Below are positions 56,680-64,000 of a DNA stretch of 64,000 nt, piece by piece. The stretch comes from Anaeramoeba flamelloides (taxonomy: Eukaryota; Metamonada; Anaeramoebidae). Below the pieces are notes generated by a model. That model did not search any database. It was not told the DNA's origin and saw only the letters and a list, made by a program, of their open reading frames with translations. The stretch spans positions 8,370,001 through 8,434,000 of the forward strand of contig JANTQA010000047.1 in the NCBI GenBank assembly GCA_027625915.1. The letters run 5' to 3'. The translations under genes were made by a program, and so were the position numbers. The stretch's first letter is position 1, and every line of letters begins with the position of its first letter.

Positions 56680-58136
56680 AAAGATATTTTTATTTATTTT
56701 CTTAATTTAAAGAAAATTTAAATGAAATTGTGAAAGTCAATTTAAAAAAGTGTTACAAAAAAGTTTTCAAAAGTAGCTATAAAATCGATAACAAACTTCA
56801 ATAGAACTATTTTTAGCGCTAAATTACATTTTTTTTTTTTTTTTTTCACACTTTTTTAAAACGACTTTAGAAAAAATCAAATTTAAAATATTATTATTAC
56901 GAAAAAATAAAAAGTTAAAAGCAAAAAGTAAAATGTTTTCTTTCTTTTCTTTTTTTTTTTTTTTAAATAAAATCATTGGGATTTCAATTCTACTTTCATT
57001 CTCAGAGCTTATTACATTTTTAATACTTAATAATTTTAAACTTACACCTCTGTACCGCAAAAAAAACCTTCAGAAAGTGATTTCAAATCTTGGCTTCATT
57101 TTTTTGAAAAGAAGAAAATTCTAGGTATTTTATAGAATTGAGAAAACATCGTTTGGTATAGAAATAAACTTGGTTTTATATACACAAGAGTTATTCTAAA
57201 AATAATTTTTTTATCAAAATTGTAGGTTTTTTTTGATATTATATTTATTATTTTAAAAATTATTTTCTGAACAATACTTTAGGGATTTTCTGTAATAGAA
57301 ATTACGGAATGTAAAAAAATATTTGGAAAAAAAAGTTCCAAATTTTGATTTCACAGATCAAGTAGGAACAGAAAATTCTTTTAAACAATCAAAAGATATT
57401 TCTCCATTTTTTGAGATCGAAATTTTTTTGGAAATGTATGTAAAGTATTTTATTTTATAGAATATATTTTACCATATTTATTTTATGTTAAAGATATTAT
57501 ACAATTTCTGAATCAAAACTTTTTGAATATTTTTTTTTTTTTAAACAAAATTAAACTCTCAAGTAAAAATGGTAAACAAAAATAATTTAAAAATAATAAT
57601 ATCCATTTGAAAGTACAAAAACAGATAAATATTTGAGAAGAAATATATTTTAATAAAAAAGAGTTTCAAGAGATAAGAAATTAGTTTGGGATTAGTATAC
57701 CAAAGCAAAGAACAAATTATTGTTTTTTTATCATATAAGAAGAAGTCTTTAAAGAAAAAATTGAAATTTGATAAAAAATAACTGTTGTATTAATAAATTA
57801 TGATACTTATAAATATAAGATACAGAAATTGAAATAAGAAAAGCTAAAACAATTATTTTATTATTTTGTTTCAATTTTTTAAATTAAAAAACTTTTTTGA
57901 TTTTTTTTTCTTTTGGATCTTTTAATCTCTAAAAAATCATCTATTTTTGAATTTCTGTTCAGTAATTCATATCCATCAAAAAATATACCACAAAAGGATA
58001 CTACTCTTGAAAATTTAAGCAAAAAAATTGATTTCTGAATTTATGTTCACTAAAGCATTCAATATAAAACTATAGTAAAAACCACTTTTTATAAAATCAA
58101 TTATTTAGAAAAAAATACACAGAAACTTTTCAGCAT
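56680..58136. other. intergenic, no gene seen
   Basis: AT-rich with T-runs. Frames at 56933-57124 and on the opposite strand lie over homopolymers and look spurious. No repeat ends recognised. Confidence 0.4.
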
Positions 58137-58218
58137 GACTAACCAAAATTACGAAATTGATTGCGCTTGTCGGGAATTTTTTATCAAATCTCTTATGGTT
58201 AGAAAACTTAAGGTAATA
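58137..58218 (+). CDS. possible first exon of an unrecognised gene
   Basis: ATG at 58137 opens MTNQNYEIDCACREFFIK then SLMVRKLK, ending AAG|GTAATA, a good donor. Composition is protein-like compared with the surroundings. Residues such as CREFFIKSLMVRKL recall the N terminus of NSE1-type proteins, but too little is visible. A second exon-like piece lies at 59091-59146 (HKELYQTQNLPVVERVIL, reminiscent of the end of a CH domain; donor GTAATT). The two may or may not belong together. Confidence 0.25.
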
Positions 58219-58276
58219 AAGAAAAAATAATAAAAATAAAGTGAAAACAAAAAATCTTTAAGATTGTAAAAATATA

Positions 58277-58590
58277 TATAAATTCGGGCACTTGGACCAC
58301 TCTGAGTGTCGTGGAATACCAATTATTAATCACGGAATGTGGACTTTTTATCAATAATTGATAACCTTTCTATCGGATTTTAGCTCCTTCTGTGTATTCT
58401 GCGGACGTGTCGTCAAGTGCCTAGCTTTTTTTTAATTTAAGAAATTAAAAGAAAATTTTTGAAATTTTCTTTTTATTTCTCAAATCAAAAAAAAGCTAAC
58501 GGCGGTTTTCCAGAATTAGAAAGAATTTAGTAAAATCTATGATTTTACTCAATTCTTTCAAATCTTGGAAAACATAACGACAGTGGATAG
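58277..58590. repeat. hairpin cluster, repeat family J, copy 2
   Basis: Two stems. 58423-58497 has arms of 36 bp with three mismatches. The second, about 58508-58575, is GTTTTCCAGAATTAGAAAGA and so on around TATG. The flank GTGTCGTCAAGTGCCTAG before the first stem and CTAACGG after it are the same as in copy 1 (10202-10790). Confidence 0.6.
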
Positions 58591-59162
58591 TTTCTATTTG
58601 GTCATGAAAATGATAAATTTATTTTTTATTTCAATATTTTAATTATTTTTCTTCTTCTCGTTTTTTTTATTTGATGATTTTTCTTTAATTACTCCTTTCT
58701 AGAAATAAATAAATAAGTAAAATCAATTATTTAGATTTTCTCGATAATTCAAAATATTTTTTGTTATATTTAGTCCAAATTGTTTTTTCTTTAAAATATC
58801 AGAATAACAAAATATTTTTCAAAAAATCATTGCTATTTGTTAATAAATCTTTTTATTACTCAGTGATTTGCCTATGATTCTTCAGATTCTTTTTTTTTTT
58901 TTGTCTTTTTTTTTGAAATCAAAATAAGCTTTTTCTCATTGTTTTCATTTGGTCGATTATTTTAATAAGGTTTAACTGGTTACTAGTAATGCTTCAATAT
59001 TGTTGATTTAATAATGTGAATTTATTTTTATGTACATGACTAAGGTATTTCAAACTTAAATAGTGTATGTATTATTTTTTTTTATGAGCATAAAGAACTG
59101 TACCAAACTCAGAACCTTCCAGTTGTAGAAAGAGTTATACTTGCGTAATTTAACCCTTTTGT

Positions 59163-59570
59163 TTAAAAAAGAGTATCATGGTTTTTAATAATTAAGTTTA
59201 ATAATAAAAAAAGTAAAATCAATTAAAAGAAGAAGTAAATTAACTTTCAAGAATAATACATTAAATTATTTTTCAAATAAATAAAAAAACTGGACTTTAA
59301 ATTTCCTTTTTTACCAAAATTTTTAAAAGTGATTTTTGGATAACTCCAAAATAGTAAATTTTTTGAACAAATTTTTGATGATAGATCAATCCATATCTAA
59401 AAGATAGTATTAGAAATCATTTAATTGTGTTTCATTCCCCCTTTTATCTATAATTATTTTTTTTTTATTTTCTTTAATTAAATGATTATATTTTTATTTT
59501 TATTTTTATTTTTATTTTTATTTTCTTAATTAGGTTCCCAATCAACATTTAAGTTGAACTTTTTTTCCCA
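59163..59570. mobile_element. decayed family E MITE, copy 3
   Basis: Retains AAAAGTAAAATCAATTAAAA near the left end and AGGTTCCCAATCAACATTTA near the right, with the E layout and length. The ends are heavily mutated, so it is older than copies 1 and 2. A (TTTTTA)n run lies at about 59489-59524. Confidence 0.5.
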
Positions 59571-60769
59571 AACAAAATAATTTAATATTAATTTCCAATT
59601 AAAAAAAGAAAATTTTAAGTTATCATTCGGAAATATTCCATTCTTTTAATTAGTTGAAAACATCTCAAAAAATATTTAATTAATTATTTTGAAATGATAT
59701 TTTTAGACAAGAATCTAAACTTCCCTATTTAACTCTCAGACAAAATTTTTACTCTTCTAAATTGATTGTAACAATTATAATAAATATTCATTTTGGAAAT
59801 TGAAATAAAAATTTTTATTTATTAATTGGGAAATAACATTATGATTAAATAATAGTTAGAGTTATTTGAAATTGAGAAAGAATGTGTTTTACTTTTAATG
59901 AAAATAGTCTTGTTTTCAACAAACTAATTGGTGGTGTTTTTACCGATAAAGTATTGTATCTATCTTGATATTTCACAACGAAGAATTAGATTTTGAAAAA
60001 AGGGTTCAATTAAAATTAATAGGGAATCAGAAAAGAAGAGTTTGAAATAAGTTGAAGATTGACTTTTTTCACCAATTCAAAGTACACTAAATTTCATAAT
60101 AAATGGCCCAATTTTTTTTTATTTTTTTTACTTCTTTTTTTTATTTTATTTTTAGATGAAAAACAAATATTTCTAGTGTATAGAACTGAATATTAAAATA
60201 TTAATTTTTTTTATTATAATAGATAAATTTACTTTCGAAAAATATTTATTTTCAAAATTTGATTTTTAATCGGTCAATTATTATGAAATAAAGTTTACTT
60301 TTAAAAAAGATACTAATAATGGGAAAATAAAAGAAACAGAATTTTCAAAACAAAAATTTCATTTCAGACAATGCTACTTGTTTCTAAACAAACTAAAAAA
60401 TTATTTTCTTTCAGCTTTCCAAAAAAATCAAAATCAGAAAAGACAATAAATCATTTAGGTAGCTCTATTCTTTCAAAAAAATCATAAGAATATTGTTTTA
60501 CTGAATTAAATCGATTACATTTTTACTTGATCTTTTTCAAGCTTTTTAATTAGAGTGGAATGAAAATTTTGTTTCATAGATTTTGCAAGAAAAAGGAGAA
60601 ATTTGAGAAAATGAAAAGAAATAACTTCAAATTCAAATAATTATTAAAAGAAGAAAAAGATTATTCCTTTGACTTTTTAATATTCCAACTGGTCTTTTCT
60701 TTTAATCCAAAAGTTTTGAATCAAATATGTTCATGATTTTAGATCATTTTCTTCTTTTCTTTCCAAGAA
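59571..60769. other. upstream region of the PQ-loop transporter gene
   Basis: AT-rich, no gene or repeat end recognised. It presumably includes the promoter of the gene at 60770. Confidence 0.4.
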
Positions 60770-61390
60770 ATGCACATTTTATTTTCATGCACACCCACAT
60801 TAAAAAGTGGAAGGGAGTACAACCATTGGATCAACAAGGTTTTTTGTAAAGCTTTTCTTCAAATCTTGTTATTAACTACTAAACAATTTTTGTTTTACTG
60901 GTTTTCATTGCTAATTTGTTTTTTACTTTTTTTTGTTACTTTGGAATCTCTCGATATAACCCTCAAAATAGCTGATTGTATTTGGTCTGTAAAGGATTAT
61001 TTTTCATTTTTCATCGGCCTTTCTTCCATCCTTTGTTGGTTAGTAGCACAACTTCGTAACATTTAACATTTCTTTTCTAATTATCAACTTTTTAATTTCG
61101 AAAAATAATTTCCTTTTTCGCGTCTGGGAAAAACTTTCAAACCCTTTTTTAATTCTATAAACGTAACCAATATAGCACAAATCATCTTGAATTACAAAAC
61201 AAAACGGGCAGATTCTTTGTCATTTTATTTTCTCGTTGGTAAAACTCCTTTTTCTTTTTTCTGTTTTCCACATTTCTTTTTAATTCATCCGATTGATCTC
61301 CAAATAATTTAATTTGTTTTCATAGAATGGCTACTTGGTGATATCACAAATTTAACTGGTTGCCTACTTGCAAATCAACTTCCACAACAG
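60770..61390 (+). CDS. PQ-loop transporter, SLC66A1/YPQ1 type, 5' exons
   Basis: Exons 60770-60845, 60972-61055, 61176-61238 and 61326-61390, joined with matching phases (1, 1, 1, 0). They encode the first 96 residues of a PQ-loop protein; such proteins export cationic amino acids from the lysosome or vacuole. The product shows WINKVFSDCIW, DYFSFFIGLSSILCWLVAQL, the first PQ motif completed across a splice (AQLPQIILNY), ADSLSFYFLVEWLLGDITNL and LANQLPQQ, all standard for the family. Introns are 126, 120 and 87 bp, two with TAAC 8-11 nt before AG. The 98-codon open frame starting at the same ATG is mostly intron. The remaining transmembrane segments and the second PQ motif were not found downstream; a donor-like GTTTGT follows 61390. 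They may lie beyond 64000 or be lost. Confidence 0.82.
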
Positions 61391-62689
61391 GTTTGTTATT
61401 ATTTATTTTTTCAATTTTTCTTTTTTTTCTTTTTACTTTTTTCTTTTTTCTTTTTTTGATTCACAAACCCTGTGAAAAAAAATACAATTTGCAAACCCTG
61501 TTTATTACAAAAAAAAGAAAAGTTGGTTTTTTGTTCAATTTCATTTTTTTTAATTCTGGTAACTCGTTTTTCCAAAAATTACAATTAAAACTGTAAAAGT
61601 CTAACTTTTTGAGAACGTTTCTGACATTTAAACCAACAAAATTCTTGTTTGTCTGTATTCAAAACTATTTCAGAAATGGAAATTGGACCAAATATATCAA
61701 AAATTTTTTTTTCAAATTTGCCATTAAGTATCAAGTAATTACAACTAAAATAATTTATTGGATTGGAAAAAAAACTTTTGTAATTTTTATGATAGCCAAA
61801 TACCAATCAAAAACCCACCAGCCTGTGATGAATGATTGATCTCCAAAAATCAACAATCAAAAATAATGATCTTTTTAGAAAAAAACATTCAAAGAGAAAA
61901 GACACTCAATTTCCAATTTGAAAAGTTAGAATTATATAATGTTGAAAACAACTGTATCAGTTTTGAAGTGTCGCTCTTTGGTGCTTTTTGAGATCTCGAA
62001 TATTTTGATTTTTCATTTTTTTCATTTTTGAAACGAATTATTTTTTTTCTAAAAGAATTTACAAAAACCTTACTTTTTCCAATATAGACGATTATAAAAC
62101 AATCACAAATTAGAATTAAATTGTATTAAATTGATTTTGTACTGAAAGAAAACAATTTGATTTGAATTGAAGAAACTTAAGGACTACGTTTTTAGGTGAA
62201 AACAGTGAAATAATGGATAAAATCACTCTTGAATAAGTTATGTAATCCAAGTAGTATTTGTCCAATGAGAATTTCTTTTAGAAAAAATGTGGAATTTTCA
62301 TAATTTCAACAATTTTTACCTTGTTAGATCATGCTAAATTTTGATTTTAATATTTTAGAATTTCCATTTCAACTTTCGGAACTCATATTATTTTCTAGAG
62401 ATGTAGTACATATTTTTTAAATTTACTTTTACAAGTTTGAAATGTTCCCAAATTTGAAAGGCACTTGAAAATCCCTAAAAGCCTTTTTTTGCAATTATTT
62501 TTTTTGTTATTTTCAATTTTCCTTTTCATTGAAAAACAAAGAAAAATAGTCTTCGTGTAAAGGTAAAGATGACAAAAAATGTTTTTTTTTTTTTTGTCCA
62601 ATTTCTTGGTTGTGAAAAATTTTTTTGAGAAGCGAAAGTGAAATAGCACAATTACTCAACCCCTTCAAGGGTGGGAACATAGTCCTTAA
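61391..62689 (+). other. intron or 3' flank of the transporter gene
   Basis: Probably intron 4 of the PQ-loop gene if the gene is complete. It begins with a T/C-rich stretch (about 61395-61460). Open frames at 61609-61839 and on the other strand have no recognisable features. No transporter exon was seen. Confidence 0.35.
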
Positions 62690-63235
62690 GGTTTACAATC
62701 CCTGAAATTTGAAAAAAGATTATTCTGTGTCAGATATGGCGACATGTTAATTTGGTTCTTAGGTGATCGATCTTGTGCTTAGTATGGTCTTTAATAGTGA
62801 TTCAAAATGACAATTTTTGACAATTTATTTTTTTTTTCTCCAAAATCCGAATTGAAGAGTTTAAGATTAAATAGATTGGTAGGTTTTTCAGAATAAATTT
62901 TGATTTTTGGTTGAAAAAAATTTTAATTACTTTTATGTCAATAAACTGAATGAAAAAAAATTTTTTTAAACGCTCCCAATAAAACCAAAGATATATAAAA
63001 ATTTCAAACTACAACCCACAAACCACATTTTTTGATAACTTTGGTTCCAACCGATTAATCTTACACTCTTCAATTTTGATTTCGGAGAAAAAAAAAATAA
63101 ATTGTCAAAAATTGTCATTTTGAATCACTATTAAAGACCATACTAAGCACAAGATCGATCACCTAAGAACCAAATTAACATGTCGCCATATCTGACACAG
63201 AATAATCTTTTTTCAAATTTCAGGGATTGTAAACC
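62690..63235. mobile_element. TTAA-flanked foldback element, family N, near-perfect arms
   Basis: 546 bp between TTAA at 62686-62689 and 63236-63239. Each end begins GGTTTACAATCCCTGAAATT. The outer about 150 bp of both arms (62690 to about 62841 and the reverse of about 63084-63235) show no difference by eye, and similarity continues to about 190 bp before a centre of about 170 bp. A TTAA duplication and GG start place it with families A, B and M. Identical arms suggest a young insertion. No coding frame inside. Confidence 0.88.
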
Positions 63236-63239
63236 TTAA

Positions 63240-64000
63240 ACCTTTGAAAAAATAAAATAAGAAGAATTTTTTTTAATTTGATTTTTTTTCCAAATTGATT
63301 TTTTCAAATTGTGAATTCTTTTAAACGTTTTTTTTATTAATTGAATTTTTTGCTTCTGAAAATGCTTCTTTTTTTTTGAGTTATTGGAATTTTTGAAATT
63401 GAGAATTCTTTGTAACTTTTGATATATTATTGATTTTTTTATTAAAGAGATCCTTTGAATTCTGTTTTTTGTTGTTTTCAACTTTTTTGCCATTGAGATA
63501 ATTGCCATTTCAATTTTTTTTTATGGTCTTAGAATTTTAGAGTTTTAAATTATTAAAATTTGTTAAAAAATAAAACAAGTTGATTGGTTCTCTATTTGGT
63601 TTTTTATTAAAAATTATTTTAAAATTAAATTTTTTAAATAATTTTATATTTTTTTCATTTAAATTAAACCACCACCAATAATGGTTTTATTATTTATCAT
63701 TAATTTTCTTAAGATATTTATTATTTTTTTTATTAATCTCAATATTTCAGTCGTTTCTTCGATATATATTTATGATAATTAAATCAGTAAATTGGATTTC
63801 ATTAAATCTAAATTAACAATTAATATTTCTCGAAAAAAAATTTGAAATATCTTTTGTATTATAATTCATAACCCACTTTTATTCCCATGGGATTTTTTGT
63901 TTATAGATAAACAATTCCCTAAAGTTGTTTTTTTTTTTTTTTTTGGAGTTTGGCTTCTTGTATTAAACAAATAATAATATTAAATTTTAATAAAAAAGAT
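63240..64000. other. right end of window, no gene seen
   Basis: AT-rich, with a 90-codon lysine-rich minus-strand frame (63236-63508) over T-runs that is not convincing. CTCAATATTTCAG at about 63736-63750 looks like an acceptor, but the sequence after it does not continue the PQ-loop family. Confidence 0.35.

Noticed and set aside
60846-61066. Reading straight through from the transporter ATG as a 98-residue membrane protein
   Set aside because: The hydrophobic middle is an intron; only the spliced version gives the conserved FSDC and LPQ motifs.
61609-61839. 76-codon frame after the transporter exons
   Set aside because: No similarity to the expected rest of a PQ-loop protein; ordinary AT-rich composition.

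Overview
The window is nuclear DNA from a very AT-rich, gene-poor unicellular eukaryote. The signs are single-copy eukaryotic housekeeping genes (an ER GRP170-type chaperone ending in KDEL, YJU2/CWC16, NHP2, a membrin-type SNARE, a lysosomal PQ-loop transporter), GT-AG introns, E/K/N-rich proteins and non-LTR retrotransposon tails with poly-A. Some introns carry a TACTAAC- or TAAC-like branch motif only about 5-11 nt before the AG, as known from parabasalids. An anaeramoebid or other metamonad, or another AT-rich amoeba, would fit; the lineage is inference.

Layout. Minus-strand GRP170/HYOU1 gene (267-3482). A five-exon ankyrin-repeat gene on the minus strand (14949 down to 7021) whose third intron is about 6.6 kb and full of repeats. 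YJU2 (17960-18943, +). A possible 32-aa membrane microprotein (22737). NHP2 (24265-24699, -). Exon-like pieces of an unrecognised plus-strand gene (29135-29595). A coiled-coil, possibly bZIP, protein (30221-30862, +). A 1728-residue protein with an N-terminal calponin-homology (CH) domain and many apparent PH-like modules (47266 down to 37453, -). Its CH domain is split by a 4.5-kb transposon-filled intron, so an open-frame view sees only the last exon. Membrin/GOSR2 (55728-56679, +, two exons). The first four exons of a PQ-loop SLC66A1/YPQ1-type transporter (60770-61390, +), whose 3' part was not found.

Most of the rest is small non-autonomous transposons. Three groups can be separated by target-site duplication: TTAA elements with GG-starting termini (A, B, M, N, perhaps O; piggyBac-like), elements flanked by TWA (D, E; PIF/Harbinger-like), and TA elements (F, G, I; Tc1/mariner-like). 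H, P and a foldback repeat lack a clear duplication. There are also three 3' ends of one LINE family, hairpin-cluster repeats (J), a short tandem-type repeat (K), and a 1.27-kb element (L) with inverted arrays of TCGCGA-like boxes spaced about 19 bp apart. At 50483-53439 three insertions are nested (a LINE chimera in A in B), and paralogous copies in the same window give the empty sites. No intact transposase or reverse transcriptase was seen.

Family letters (A, B, D and so on) are labels made up for this annotation.
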